DNA of 64,000 nt, from NCBI RefSeq assembly GCF_005877905.1, contig NZ_SWDV01000039.1:1-64000 (forward strand). The letters are read 5' to 3'. Source of the stretch: Pseudomonas nicosulfuronedens (GTDB taxonomy: Bacteria; Pseudomonadota; Gammaproteobacteria; Pseudomonadales; Pseudomonadaceae). Of this stretch, positions 33,748-46,182 are shown one piece after another. Made by a program: the position numbers and the translations under genes. The notes under the pieces are model-generated. The model saw nothing but the letters and a program-made list of their open reading frames with translations. It had not been told where the DNA came from and ran no database searches. Each line of letters starts with the position of its first letter. Positions within the stretch are counted from its first letter, which is position 1.

Positions 33748-34003
33748 CGTTCCAACTCCTTGGAGCCATGGGCTTCTTGTTGTTTTGTATTCCACAGGTT
33801 CCAGGCGTCTGCCGGCGTTGGCAGCAGGCAGATCGCCATTGCGCCCGACTCTAGCGCGGGCCATGGGGTTTGAACAGTGGCTCTCGGGACGTCGGTGCCA
33901 GGTAGTAATTGTCACGATAGGCGTGGTGAATAGGGTGTCAGGGCTGCGCTGAATGCTCCGGCCCAGACGCCCCGGCCGCTTTGCGACTGTTACGTCTCGC
34001 CGA

Positions 34004-34030
34004 TTGACAAGCATTGGCTTTTGCTAGAAG
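34004..34030 (+). promoter_or_regulatory. Candidate fadBA promoter
   Basis: Consensus -35 TTGACA (34004-34009) and TAGAAG (34025-34030) are separated by 15 nt, shorter than ideal. It sits just upstream of the PsrA-type operator, so repression by blocking transcription would be possible. Confidence 0.4.
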
Positions 34031-34046
34031 GTGGGCGCACCCAAAT

Positions 34047-34073
34047 CAAACGGGCGTATGAATCGAGCGTTTG
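34047..34073 (+). promoter_or_regulatory. Double PsrA-type operator of fadBA
   Basis: CAAAC-GGGC-GTATG (34047-34060) and GAATC-GAGC-GTTTG (34060-34073) each match the PsrA pattern SAAAC-N4-GTTTS at 9 of 10 fixed positions and share one base. The psrA promoter has the same two-box, one-base-shared arrangement. PsrA repression of fadBA is established in P. aeruginosa. Confidence 0.75.
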
Positions 34074-34221
34074 CCGTGTGCAACGACTTGGACAGAACGC
34101 CCCGGCTATCGCGTCGGCGGGTGTGCCGCAAGCTTTGGGACTATCCTCGGCGCTGCCGAGCGGTCCCGATACACGGTGTCCGACGTGTGATTTCAAGCTT
34201 CCCTAGCGTGGAGATCAGTTG

Positions 34222-36369
<2,148 letters not shown>

Positions 36370-36384
36370 GTGCGCAACGAATAG

Positions 36385-37575
<1,191 letters not shown>

Positions 37576-37592
37576 GCTTTCGTCGATGGGAG

Positions 37593-37624
37593 AGCCGGGG
37601 CCTTGTGCCCCGGCTTTCGTTTTT
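37593..37624 (+). terminator. fadBA terminator
   Basis: AGCCGGGGC and GCCCCGGCT around loop CTTGT, followed by TTCGTTTTT. Strong stem, mildly interrupted U-run. Confidence 0.85.
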
Positions 37625-37698
37625 GTCGGGTGGGGATTGCCCGGCGGCCGCGCAATCAGCACAATCGCCGCCTTTTGGCCGGCCGAGGGAGAACCGAC

Positions 37699-37962
37699 AT
37701 GCACTTGCAGCCCGGACTGTATCGACACTACAAGGGACAGCAGTACCGCGTGCTCGGCGTCGCCCGGCATTCGGAAACCGAGGAAGAGCTGGTGATCTAC
37801 CAGGCGCTGTACGGCGAATTCGGCCTCTGGGTACGCCCGCTGAGCATGTTCACCGAGGCGGTAGAGGTGAATGGCGAGAACGTTCCGCGCTTCGCTCTGG
37901 TGAGCGCCGAAAACGATCCGCTGGGTCTCCAGACCGGCCCGTCCGGCGAAACCCAAGCTTGA
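37699..37962 (+). CDS. DUF1653 domain protein
   Basis: Protein of 87 aa. The pattern LQPGLYRHYKGQQYRVLGVARHSETEEELVIYQ, WVRPLSMF, and the closing FTEAV and PRF are those of DUF1653, a small beta-rich domain of unknown function. The ATG at 37699 begins HLQPGLYRHY, the family start; the frame extends further upstream without support. The stop codon lies inside the -35 of the topA promoter. Conserved in many Proteobacteria. Confidence 0.85.
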   Translation: MHLQPGLYRHYKGQQYRVLGVARHSETEEELVIYQALYGEFGLWVRPLSMFTEAVEVNGENVPRFALVSAENDPLGLQTGPSGETQA

Positions 37963-37986
37963 CCTTGGCGCGACCGCCACTATATA
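37959..37986 (+). promoter_or_regulatory. Candidate topA promoter overlapping an upstream stop codon
   Basis: TTGACC (37959-37964) and TATATA (37981-37986) are 16 nt apart. The -35 covers the TGA of the DUF1653 gene. Start near 37993, leaving a leader of about 60 nt to topA. The alternating AT at 37981-37988 could respond to supercoiling. Confidence 0.6.
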
Positions 37987-38054
37987 TAGCGGTGCCGCTC
38001 CTAGCTCCTCCCTCCTTATAAATTCATCTTTTCGACGCAGGAATCTTCCGATCC

Positions 38055-40661
38055 ATGGGTAAATCGCTGGTCATCGTGGAATCACCGGCCAAGGCCAAGA
38101 CCATCAACAAGTACCTGGGCAACCAGTACGTGGTGAAGTCGAGCATCGGCCACATCCGCGACCTGCCCACCAGCGGCTCGTCCGCGTCGAAGGAGCCTGC
38201 GGCAAAAACGCGCAAGAGCGCTGCCGAGGCGCCGGCCCTGTCGCCGAAGGAGAAGGCCAAGCGCCAGCTCGTCACCCGCATGGGCGTCGATCCGGAACAC
38301 GGCTGGAAGGCCAAGTACGAGATCCTGCCCGGCAAGGAAAAGGTGATCGAGGAGCTGCGTCGCCTGGCCAAGGATGCCGACACCATCTATCTCGCAACCG
38401 ACTTGGACCGCGAAGGGGAGGCCATTGCCTGGCACCTGCGCGAGGCCATCGGCGGCGACGACTCGCGCTACAAGCGCGTGGTCTTCAACGAAATCACCAA
38501 GAAGGCCATCCAGGAGGCCTTCTCCCAGCCCGGCGAGCTGGATATCAACCGCGTGAATGCCCAGCAGGCGCGACGCTTCCTCGATCGCGTGGTGGGCTAC
38601 ATGGTTTCCCCGCTGCTCTGGGCCAAGATCGCCCGCGGCCTGTCTGCCGGTCGTGTGCAGTCGGTGGCGGTTAAGCTGGTGGTCGAGCGTGAGCGCGAGA
38701 TCCGCGCCTTTGTCCCGGAAGAGTACTGGGAAGTCCACGCCGACCTCGGCACGCCGAAGAACGACAAGGTCCGCTTCGAAGTCGTGCGCGAGAAGGGCGA
38801 AGCTTTCAAGCCGCTGAACGAAGCCCAGGCCACTGCTGCCCTGGAGAAGCTCAAGGCGTCCAGCTACAGCATCGCCAAGCGCGAGGACAAGCCGACTTCC
38901 AGCAAGCCCTCGGCACCATTCATCACCTCCACCCTGCAACAGGCCGCAAGCAACCGCCTGGGCTTCGGGGTGAAGAAGACCATGATGATGGCCCAGCGTC
39001 TCTACGAAGCCGGCTACATCACCTACATGCGTACCGACTCGACCAACCTGTCGGCCGACGCCATCGATATGGTGCGTGGCTTCATCGACAGCGAGTTCGG
39101 CAAGAAATACCTGCCGGCCAAGCCGAACTTCTACTCCAGCAAGGAAGGTGCCCAGGAAGCGCACGAAGCGATTCGTCCTTCCGACGTCAACCTGCGTCCG
39201 ACCCAGCTGTCGGGCATGGAGCGCGATGCCGAGCGCCTGTACGACCTGATCTGGCGCCAGTTCGTGGCCTGCCAGATGCCGCCGGCCGAGTATCTGTCCA
39301 CCACCGTCAGCGCAGCTGCCGGTGACTTCGAACTGCGCGCCAAGGGCCGCATCCTCAAGTTCGACGGCTACACCAAGGTGTTGCCGCAGCAGAGCAAGCC
39401 GGGCGAGGACGACGTCCTGCCGGAAATGAACCAGGGCGATGCGATGAAGCTGCTCAAGCTCGACCCGAGCCAGCACTTCACCAAGCCGCCGGCGCGCTTC
39501 TCCGAAGCCAGCCTGGTCAAAGAACTGGAAAAACGTGGCATCGGTCGCCCGTCCACCTACGCGGCGATCATCTCCACCATCCAGGAGCGCGGCTACGTCA
39601 CCACCCACAACCGCCGCTTCTACGCGGAGAAAATGGGCGACATCGTCACCGATCGTCTCAACGAGAGCTTCTCCAACCTGATGGACTACGGCTTCACCGC
39701 CGGCATGGAAGAGAACCTCGATGACGTGGCCCAGGGCGAGCGTGACTGGAAAAACGTGCTGGACGAGTTCTACGGCGACTTCCGCAAGAAGCTCGACCTG
39801 GCCGAGGCTGCCAACGACGGCATGCGCGCCAACCAGCCGACCCTGACCGACATCCCCTGCCGCGAGTGCGGTCGGCCGATGATGATCCGTACCGCTTCCA
39901 CCGGCGTGTTCCTCGGCTGCTCGGGCTACAGCCTGCCACCGAAAGAGCGCTGCAAGGCGACCGTGAACCTGATTCCGGGCGACGAGATCGCAGCCGATGA
40001 CGAAGGCGAATCCGAATCTCGCGTACTGCGTGGCAAGCACCGCTGCCCGATCTGCAGCACCGCGATGGATGCGTACCTGGTCGACGAAAAACGCAAGCTG
40101 CACATCTGTGGCAACAACCCGGATTGCGCCGGCTACGAGATCGAAGAGGGTCAGTACCGCATCAAGGGCTACGAAGGCCCCAGCCTGGAATGCGACAAGT
40201 GCGGCAGCGAGATGCAGCTCAAGACCGGTCGCTTCGGCAAGTTCTTTGGCTGCACCAACCCGACCTGCAAGAACACCCGCAAGCTGCTGAAGAATGGTGA
40301 GCCTGCGCCGCCGAAGATGGACGCCATCCGCATGCCGGAACTCAAGTGCGAGAAGGTCGACGACATCTACGTACTGCGTGACGGTGCTTCCGGCCTGTTC
40401 CTCGCCGCCAGCCAGTTCCCGAAGAACCGCGAGACCCGTGCTCCGCTGGTGGCCGAACTGCTGCCGCACAAGGAAGAGCTGGATCCAAAGTACCACTTCC
40501 TGCTTTCCGCTCCGGCGAAAGACCCGGATGGTCGTCCGGCAGTCATCCGCTTCAGCCGCAAGACCAAGGAGCAGTACGTGCAGTCCGAGGTCGACGGCAA
40601 GCCCACCGGCTGGCGCGCGTTCTTCGACGGCGGCAAGTGGAAGGTCGAAGACAAGCGCTGA
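38055..40661 (+). CDS. topA: DNA topoisomerase I (TopA)
   Basis: Type IA topoisomerase of 868 aa that relaxes negative supercoils. The TOPRIM domain has [19 protein letters not shown] and [13 protein letters not shown], the active-site Tyr is in [11 protein letters not shown], and [14 protein letters not shown] is also conserved. The C-terminal part has three four-cysteine zinc fingers (CRECG with C...C of [17 protein letters not shown] with CGNNPDC, CDKCG with CTNPTC) followed by a basic tail. The lengths and Cys spacing are intact. Fits Pseudomonas TopA at full length. Confidence 0.97.
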   Translation: MGKSLVIVESPAKAKTINKYLGNQYVVKSSIGHIRDLPTSGSSASKEPAAKTRKSAAEAPALSPKEKAKRQLVTRMGVDPEHGWKAKYEILPGKEKVIEELRRLAKDADTIYLATDLDREGEAIAWHLREAIGGDDSRYKRVVFNEITKKAIQEAFSQPGELDINRVNAQQARRFLDRVVGYMVSPLLWAKIARGLSAGRVQSVAVKLVVEREREIRAFVPEEYWEVHADLGTPKNDKVRFEVVREKGEAFKPLNEAQATAALEKLKASSYSIAKREDKPTSSKPSAPFITSTLQQAASNRLGFGVKKTMMMAQRLYEAGYITYMRTDSTNLSADAIDMVRGFIDSEFGKKYLPAKPNFYSSKEGAQEAHEAIRPSDVNLRPTQLSGMERDAERLYDLIWRQFVACQMPPAEYLSTTVSAAAGDFELRAKGRILKFDGYTKVLPQQSKPGEDDVLPEMNQGDAMKLLKLDPSQHFTKPPARFSEASLVKELEKRGIGRPSTYAAIISTIQERGYVTTHNRRFYAEKMGDIVTDRLNESFSNLMDYGFTAGMEENLDDVAQGERDWKNVLDEFYGDFRKKLDLAEAANDGMRANQPTLTDIPCRECGRPMMIRTASTGVFLGCSGYSLPPKERCKATVNLIPGDEIAADDEGESESRVLRGKHRCPICSTAMDAYLVDEKRKLHICGNNPDCAGYEIEEGQYRIKGYEGPSLECDKCGSEMQLKTGRFGKFFGCTNPTCKNTRKLLKNGEPAPPKMDAIRMPELKCEKVDDIYVLRDGASGLFLAASQFPKNRETRAPLVAELLPHKEELDPKYHFLLSAPAKDPDGRPAVIRFSRKTKEQYVQSEVDGKPTGWRAFFDGGKWKVEDKR

Positions 40662-40728
40662 TGGAAGGCGCGCCGCGCTGAGGTGGGGCGTGCTTATACT
40701 GCCGAAGTCGACTGCAGAGGGCCCGGTC

Positions 40729-41250
40729 ATGGCGAACGAACTCTATACCCGTACCAACCAGAAGCTGTTCTTCGCCGGCCTTGCCCTGGAAGCCTGGCGC
40801 AACGCCGAGTCCGCGCGCGCGATGAATGCCCAGGCGCGCATCCAGGCCGAGCGCGAAGCGGCGCTGTTCCATCTCTATGGGGCGGTGCTGGGCGTCGCCC
40901 ATGAGATCGCCGGCTACTACCGCCTGCCCCAGGCTGGTGCTCCGCGCGTCGATATGCTGCTGAACGCCGAGGTGCTGGCTGCCGCTCCAAGCCCGGAGCT
41001 GGCGGAGATGGTCGAACTGGCGCAATCGCCGGAAGCCTGGCTGGGTCGCCTGCTGGCCGCCTACGCCGCGCTGTTCCAGCCGCCGACCGAGCCGAAGAAA
41101 GCCAAGGTCGATCCGACCCAGCCGCTGATCCAGGCGGTGAATGTCGACGACGAGGCGCCGGTCGAGCTGGGCAATGATGAGCTGGAGGCCTGGCGTAAAG
41201 CCCTGAAGGAGCTGGTGCTGCGCTTCCGCGCCTCGCTCACTGAGCTCTGA
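40729..41250 (+). CDS. Conserved hypothetical protein (DUF6586-type)
   Basis: Protein of 173 aa with no signal peptide. It is rich in Ala, Leu and Glu and appears fully helical: NELYTRTNQKLFFAGLALEAW, then an HLYGAVLGVAHEIAGYYRL helix and a C-terminal LEAWRKALKELVLRFRASL. The Pro-rich linker PPTEPKKAKVDPTQP lies at about 120. I recognise it as a Pseudomonas-restricted family found after topA but not its role. The start at 40729 gives the conserved MANELYTRT; the upstream frame runs into topA. TATACT (40695-40700) could be its -10. Confidence 0.7.
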   Translation: MANELYTRTNQKLFFAGLALEAWRNAESARAMNAQARIQAEREAALFHLYGAVLGVAHEIAGYYRLPQAGAPRVDMLLNAEVLAAAPSPELAEMVELAQSPEAWLGRLLAAYAALFQPPTEPKKAKVDPTQPLIQAVNVDDEAPVELGNDELEAWRKALKELVLRFRASLTEL

Positions 41251-41357
41251 TCCCTGCTTCACTGCGTGCCGGCCTTCCGGTCGGTCCGCGCAAGCTTTGG
41301 CTAGGGTGTAGCGGGTGTGGCTGTTACACTACGCGTTCTGCTGTGGAGAACGTCGCT

Positions 41358-41597
41358 ATGCCAACCTCATTTCTGGAAATTGTCGAGCTGCCTGACGGGC
41401 GTATCGTATTGCGTCGTGCGGACGAGGAGGAGGCGCTGGTGACCCTGGAGTTCTCCGCCGATGCCAAGGGCTTCCTGCAGGGTCAGCACATCGAGATCGC
41501 CAAGGCGATGTTCAATGTCGGTGTACAGATGGCCGGTCGCCTCGCCGAAGGCAGCGACATGAGCATGGACGACGAAGGTCCGCGCGTCCTGCACTGA
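41358..41597 (+). CDS. Small conserved hypothetical protein
   Basis: Protein of 79 aa, acidic, with a beta-hairpin-like start (FLEIVELPDGRIVLRRADEEEALVTLEF) and a helix (EIAKAMFNVGVQMAGRLAEG). No domain recognised. ATG at 41358 is preferred; the GTG at 41343 would add five residues. The gene lies between the topA cluster and sulA, which reads toward it. Function unknown, probably real given its good codon bias and Pseudomonas-wide presence as I recall. Confidence 0.65.
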   Translation: MPTSFLEIVELPDGRIVLRRADEEEALVTLEFSADAKGFLQGQHIEIAKAMFNVGVQMAGRLAEGSDMSMDDEGPRVLH

Positions 41598-41641
41598 GTT
41601 CTGCCGCTTCGCCGCGTTCGCGGCGAAGTTTCTCGATCCGA

Positions 41642-42115
41642 TCAACCCAGACGAATATTCAGGCTCTGCGCCTGGCCGGCAACGGCTGCGCGGGAGAGTT
41701 GCGCGCGCGCTTTCGCGCTGAGGTTCAGCCAGCTCACCACGGTATGGCTGTTGCCCAGGCGCAGTGCCTCGCAGGCCAGGGCCTGGGCGGCGGCCTGATC
41801 GCGGGCCGGCAGCAGCAGGATGCCCTGGCGGTTCAGACCGGCCTTGCGCAGCCAGTCCGGCGTCAGGCTGGACGGCGGTGCGATCAGGGTCAGCCAGCGC
41901 GAGTCGCTTTCCTCGCTCAGCTCGCGGAGCATTGGCGCCAGCAGCATCAGGCACTGGCCGGGGAGGCCACGCAGGGCTATCTCACTGAAGGCGCTTTCTT
42001 CGGCGATGGGCTCTTCTTCCATCAGCTCCGGGAGCAGGGGAGCAGTACCGCTTGCCCAGAGTGCTTCCTGGAACAGCGGGAGTTGCGGCAGGTTCTGCGG
42101 CTGCGGGTACTGCAT
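41642..42115 (-). CDS. sulA: SOS-induced cell division inhibitor SulA-like
   Basis: Protein of 157 aa of the SulA/FtsZ-inhibitor family, which halts septation by sequestering FtsZ. The C-terminal half resembles SulA (RWLTLIAPPSSLTPDWLRKAGLNRQGILLL and SHTVVSWLNLS). It begins 13 nt after the lexA stop and so is co-transcribed with lexA from an SOS-controlled promoter, the Pseudomonas arrangement, unlike E. coli where sulA is separate. It is followed by no strong terminator before the convergent small gene. Confidence 0.85.
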   Translation of the reverse strand: MQYPQPQNLPQLPLFQEALWASGTAPLLPELMEEEPIAEESAFSEIALRGLPGQCLMLLAPMLRELSEESDSRWLTLIAPPSSLTPDWLRKAGLNRQGILLLPARDQAAAQALACEALRLGNSHTVVSWLNLSAKARAQLSRAAVAGQAQSLNIRLG

Positions 42116-42128
42116 GGGTATCTCCTGT

Positions 42129-42743
42129 TCAGCGACGGATCACGCCGACGCTCAAGCCTTCGATGACCAGTTCCTGTTCCTTGAGATCGACCTCGATGGG
42201 GGCGAACTCCGGGTTCTCGGCGAGCAGCCAGACCTTGCTGCCTTCGCGCTTGAAGCGCTTCACCGTTACCTCTTCACCCAGGCGCGCGACCACGATCTGG
42301 CCGTTGCGCGCCTCGCGGGTGACGTGCACGGCAAGCAGGTCGCCGTCCATGATGCCGACATCCTTCATGCTCTGGCCGCGTACACGCAGCAGGTAGTTGG
42401 CTGGTGGGTTGAAGAAGGTCGGGTTGATCCGGCAGGTGTCGTCGACGTTCTGCTCGGCGAGGATCGGCGCGCCGGCGGCGACGCGGCCAATGATCGGCAG
42501 TTCGTCGTCATTGGCGGCGGCCTTGGGCTCGAAGCCGGGGATGCGAATGCCGCGGGAGGCGCCCGGGGTCATTTCGATGGCGCCTTTGCGGGCGAGGGCC
42601 TTCAAATGCTCCTCGGCGGCGTTAGGTGACTTGAAGCCGAGTTCCTGGGCGATTTCCGCGCGGGTGGGCGGGTAGCCGTTGGCTTCCAGGCAGCGTTTGA
42701 TGAAGGCGAGGATCTCGGCTTGGCGCGGCGTGAGCTTCAGCAT
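42129..42743 (-). CDS. lexA: LexA repressor
   Basis: SOS repressor and self-cleaving protease of 204 aa. The N-terminal winged helix ([44 protein letters not shown]) is followed by the cleavage-site Ala-Gly in RVAAGAPI, and the catalytic Ser-Lys pair in [14 protein letters not shown] and [21 protein letters not shown] at 42743 is the family start; ATG at 42749 would add two residues. Two SOS boxes lie just upstream. sulA follows as the second gene. Confidence 0.97.
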   Translation of the reverse strand: MLKLTPRQAEILAFIKRCLEANGYPPTRAEIAQELGFKSPNAAEEHLKALARKGAIEMTPGASRGIRIPGFEPKAAANDDELPIIGRVAAGAPILAEQNVDDTCRINPTFFNPPANYLLRVRGQSMKDVGIMDGDLLAVHVTREARNGQIVVARLGEEVTVKRFKREGSKVWLLAENPEFAPIEVDLKEQELVIEGLSVGVIRR

Positions 42744-42752
42744 GTCCATACT

Positions 42753-42787
42753 CTGGCTTTTTATACAGTGACTGGAATTATATACAG
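42753..42787 (-). promoter_or_regulatory. Two LexA (SOS) boxes of the lexA-sulA operon
   Basis: CTG-N10-CAG palindromes at 42753-42768 and 42772-42787, each with the central TATA-rich spacer of Gammaproteobacterial SOS boxes. The proximal box ends 4 nt before the first candidate ATG; the distal one covers the -10. Two boxes at a lexA promoter give tight autoregulation. Confidence 0.92.
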
Positions 42788-42804
42788 TGATGACGGGCTG
42801 GCAA
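42777..42804 (-). promoter_or_regulatory. lexA promoter
   Basis: On the minus strand TTGCCA (42804-42799) and a perfect TATAAT (42782-42777) are 16 nt apart, with the -10 inside the distal LexA box. Start near 42770. Confidence 0.8.
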
Positions 42805-42934
42805 TGCTTTTATTGGGCATGGCTGTCGGTGGTACGTTCGTGCATGTAACCTTTGGGGCTTGGCAAGCGTCTTGCTGTACATAAGGTGTCTCGTCGCATT
42901 GCCATGATATTGGTAACAATCCATCGCACTTTGC

Positions 42935-42964
42935 TTGACAATACAAGACGCTGAAACGTATGTT
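42935..42964 (+). promoter_or_regulatory. psrA promoter
   Basis: Consensus -35 TTGACA (42935-42940) and -10 TATGTT (42959-42964) are 18 nt apart. The -10 overlaps the first PsrA box. Confidence 0.75.
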
Positions 42965-42979
42965 TCAAACAAGTGTTTG
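42953..42979 (+). promoter_or_regulatory. Double PsrA operator of psrA (autoregulation)
   Basis: GAAAC-GTAT-GTTTC (42953-42966) and CAAAC-AAGT-GTTTG (42966-42979), two perfect matches to the PsrA pattern that share one base. They cover the -10 and start region of psrA, fitting known PsrA autorepression. The fadBA promoter has the same layout with weaker boxes. Confidence 0.92.
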
Positions 42980-42994
42980 TCAGGCGGAGTAGCC

Positions 42995-43711
42995 ATGGCC
43001 CAGTCGGAAACCGTCGAACGCATCCTGGATGCTGCGGAACAGCTGTTCGCGGAGAAAGGCTTCGCCGAAACCTCCTTGCGTCTGATCACCAGCAAGGCGG
43101 GGGTGAATCTCGCGGCGGTGAACTATCACTTTGGCTCGAAGAAGGCGCTGATCCAGGCGGTCTTCTCGCGCTTCCTCGGTCCGTTCTGCGCCAGCCTCGA
43201 AAAGGAGCTGGATCGCCGCCAGGCTAAACCCGATGCGCCGCGCGCCACCCTGGAAGAGCTGCTCGAACTGCTCGTGGTCCAGGCCATGGCGGTGAAGCCG
43301 CGTAGCGGCAATGATCTGTCGATCTTCATGCGCCTGCTGGGCCTGGCGTTCAGCCAGAGCCAGGGGCACCTGCGCAAGTACCTCGAAGAGGTCTACGGCA
43401 AGGTGTTCCGCCGCTACATGCTGCTGGTGCACGAGTCCGCGCCGCGACTGCCGCCGCTGGAGTTGTTCTGGCGCGTGCACTTCATGCTGGGTACCGCGGT
43501 GTTCAGCATGTCCGGCATCAAAGCGCTGCGTGCCATGGCCGAGAACGATTTTGGCGTGAACACTTCCATCGAGCAGGTGATGCGCCTGATGGTGCCGTTC
43601 CTCGCCGCCGGCATGCGTGCCGACAGTGGTGTCAGCGATCCATCGCTGGCGGGCGCGCAACTCAAGCCGCGTACCAAATCGAGCGCCTCCCAGGCGCCTG
43701 CCAAAGTCTGA
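42995..43711 (+). CDS. psrA: TetR-family fatty acid regulator PsrA
   Basis: Regulator of 238 aa. The TetR HTH lies at about 8-55 (ILDAAEQLFAEKGFAETSLRLI, then NLAAVNYHFGSKKALIQAVF), followed by a C-terminal long-chain fatty-acid-binding domain (FMRLLGLAFSQSQGHLRKYL). PsrA represses fadBA and itself and activates rpoS in P. aeruginosa. GGAG lies 6 nt before the ATG at 42995. Its own promoter carries two perfect PsrA boxes. Divergent from lexA with 215 bp between, the SOS and PsrA promoters facing away from each other. Confidence 0.95.
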   Translation: MAQSETVERILDAAEQLFAEKGFAETSLRLITSKAGVNLAAVNYHFGSKKALIQAVFSRFLGPFCASLEKELDRRQAKPDAPRATLEELLELLVVQAMAVKPRSGNDLSIFMRLLGLAFSQSQGHLRKYLEEVYGKVFRRYMLLVHESAPRLPPLELFWRVHFMLGTAVFSMSGIKALRAMAENDFGVNTSIEQVMRLMVPFLAAGMRADSGVSDPSLAGAQLKPRTKSSASQAPAKV

Positions 43712-43767
43712 TCCGAGCCCGGCTTCGCGCTGGGCTGCGTCGGTTCGATCGGCTACAGTAGCCGGCC

Positions 43768-44292
43768 ATGGCTGATCTCGATCTTCTCCATATCTCCCTT
43801 GCTGACCAGATGCTCTACGGCTTTGCCGCAGGGCGTCTTGTCCTGCGTGTTCCGGTATCCAGCGCCGTCAACGGTGCGGGGGAGCGAAACGGCTCCGGGT
43901 GCACGCCACGAGGCTTGCATCAGGTCCGTGCACGCATCGGCGATGGCTTGCCCAGGGGCGCAGTACTGAAGGGGCGACGCTGGACCGGTGAGACCTGGAC
44001 GGCTGAGCTTCACGAGGCCTTTCCCGGCCGTGACTGGATTCTCTCGCGCATCCTCTGGCTCAGCGGCAGCGAACCGGGGCGCAACCGGATGGGCGAGGTC
44101 GATACCTTTCGCCGCTACATCTATCTGCACGGCACACCGGACTGCGAACCCATGGGTACGCCGCTGTCCCACGGTTGTATCCGCCTGCGCAATGACGACC
44201 TGCTGGAACTCTTTCCGCGGGTGCCCCTCCATTGCCGGGTTCGAATCGAAGAGACTGCCTGTCCCGATTGGCAGGCAGCACAACTGAATTGA
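43768..44292 (+). CDS. YkuD-fold L,D-transpeptidase/L,D-carboxypeptidase without signal peptide
   Basis: Protein of 174 aa with the YkuD catalytic motif: IYLHGTPDCEPMG and the Cys-nucleophile signature SHGCIRLRNDDLLELF. The N-terminal sequence MADLDLLHISLADQML has no hydrophobic signal segment, so it is predicted to stay in the cytoplasm. Cytoplasmic YkuD proteins (ElsL in Acinetobacter, LdcV in Vibrio) act as L,D-carboxypeptidases in peptidoglycan recycling, which fits its position 11 nt ahead of nagZ. The ATG at 43768 has no strong ribosome site but the frame starts there naturally. Classical periplasmic L,D-transpeptidase activity is unlikely without export. Confidence 0.85.
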   Translation: MADLDLLHISLADQMLYGFAAGRLVLRVPVSSAVNGAGERNGSGCTPRGLHQVRARIGDGLPRGAVLKGRRWTGETWTAELHEAFPGRDWILSRILWLSGSEPGRNRMGEVDTFRRYIYLHGTPDCEPMGTPLSHGCIRLRNDDLLELFPRVPLHCRVRIEETACPDWQAAQLN

Positions 44293-44303
44293 AAGGAATG
44301 CAC

Positions 44304-45302
44304 ATGCAAGGCTCCCTGATGCTCGACATCGGCGGCACCTGGCTCACCGCCGAGGACCGCCAGATCCTGCGCCACCCGGAAGTCGGTGGCCTGATCATCT
44401 TTGCCCGCAACATCGAATCGCCGCGCCAGGTGCGCGAGCTGATGGAAGCTATTCGCGCCGTACGTCCCGACCTGCTGCTGGCGGTGGACCAGGAGGGTGG
44501 TCGCGTGCAGCGCCTGCGCCAGGGCTTCCTGCGTCTGCCGGCGATGCGCGCCATTGCCGATAATCCCAATGCCGAACGACTGGCCGAGCAGTGCGGCTGG
44601 CTGATGGCAACCGAAGTGCTGGCGGTGGGGCTCGACCTGAGCTTCGCCCCGGTGCTGGACCTGGATCACCAGCGCAGCGCCGTGGTCGGCAGTCGCGCTT
44701 TCGAAGGCAATCCGGAGCGTGCTGTTGCTTTGGCTGGTGCATTCATCCGCGGTATGCGCGCCGCAGGCATGGCTTCCACCGGCAAGCATTTCCCCGGTCA
44801 CGGCTGGGCGGAGGTGGATTCCCACGTGGGGATTCCCGAGGACGAGCGCACACTGGAACAGATCCGCGCTGTAGACCTGGTCCCATTCCAGCGCCTTTCC
44901 GGCGAACTGGATGCGCTGATGCCGGCCCACGTGATCTATCCGCAGGTCGACCCGAATCCGGCCGGCTTCTCTCGCCGCTGGTTGCAGGACATCCTGCGCG
45001 GTGAGCTGGGCTTCGACGGCGTGATTTTCAGTGATGACCTGTCCATGGCTGGCGCCCATGTCGTCGGCGATGCTGCCAATCGCATCGAGGCCGCGCTGAG
45101 CGCTGGCTGCGATATGGGCCTGGTGTGCAACGACCGCGCCTCCGCCGAGCTGGCCCTGAGCGCCCTGCAGCGCCTCGAGGTCACTGCACCGCCGCGTCTG
45201 CAGCGCATGCGCGCCAAGGCCTGGCCGGGTATCGAATACAAGCAGCTGCCACGCTGGCAACAGGCCGTCGGCGAGCTGCGTGCCGCACAACTGATTGATT
45301 AA
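44304..45302 (+). CDS. nagZ: Beta-N-acetylglucosaminidase NagZ
   Basis: Cytoplasmic family-3 glycosidase of 332 aa that removes GlcNAc from GlcNAc-anhydroMurNAc peptides during murein recycling, so influencing AmpC induction. The start is ATG 44304 (MQGSLMLDIGGTWL). Substrate-binding and catalytic features include LLAVDQEGGRVQRL, STGKHFPGHGWAEVDSH (with the His-Asp acid/base pair) and the nucleophile Asp in FSDDLSMAGA. AAGGA precedes the ATG by about 7 nt. It is preceded by the YkuD protein and followed by a nucleoside phosphorylase. Confidence 0.97.
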   Translation: MQGSLMLDIGGTWLTAEDRQILRHPEVGGLIIFARNIESPRQVRELMEAIRAVRPDLLLAVDQEGGRVQRLRQGFLRLPAMRAIADNPNAERLAEQCGWLMATEVLAVGLDLSFAPVLDLDHQRSAVVGSRAFEGNPERAVALAGAFIRGMRAAGMASTGKHFPGHGWAEVDSHVGIPEDERTLEQIRAVDLVPFQRLSGELDALMPAHVIYPQVDPNPAGFSRRWLQDILRGELGFDGVIFSDDLSMAGAHVVGDAANRIEAALSAGCDMGLVCNDRASAELALSALQRLEVTAPPRLQRMRAKAWPGIEYKQLPRWQQAVGELRAAQLID

Positions 45303-46049
<747 letters not shown>

Positions 46050-46057
46050 GTCATTAT

Positions 46058-46141
46058 TGTAGGAGCGAGGGGCGCCTAGTTCTTGCTCGCGAAGCGGCAA
46101 GACACGGTGCCAGGTGGTTCGCGAGCAAGCTCGCTCCTACA
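46058..46141. repeat. REPIN-type repeat (copy B)
   Basis: Left arm TGTAGGAGCGAG, then GGGCGCCTAGTTC, then TTGCTCGCGAA. Right arm TTCGCGAGCAAGCTCGCTCC and TACA. The right arm is the exact reverse complement of the left apart from the 13-nt insert being replaced by one C. Same design as the copy at 25672-25763. Confidence 0.85.
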
Positions 46142-46152
46142 GAGAGCAAAAG

Positions 46153-46180
46153 AAAAAGCCCGGCGAATGCCGGGCTTTTT
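46153..46180. terminator. Bidirectional rho-independent terminator
   Basis: AAAAAGCCCGGC and GCCGGGCTTTTT around loop GAAT; serves the phosphorylase transcript and the convergent csiV transcript. Confidence 0.9.
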
Positions 46181-46182
46181 CG

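Larger units (their letters stand above)
33748..34221. other. 474-bp spacer holding the fadBA promoter and operator
   Basis: Between the PilJ-domain gene and fadB. It contains a candidate promoter at 34004-34030, a double PsrA-type operator at 34047-34073 and otherwise no gene that I can support. Any transcript from the candidate promoter would have a leader of about 185 nt. Confidence 0.6.

Noticed and set aside
37975-37995. Palindrome around TATATATA before topA as an operator
   Set aside because: Arms are imperfect and the sequence is better explained as a promoter -10 region.
38082-40730. Antisense open frame (about 882 codons) over topA
   Set aside because: Same codon-bias shadow; the sense frame is full-length topoisomerase I.
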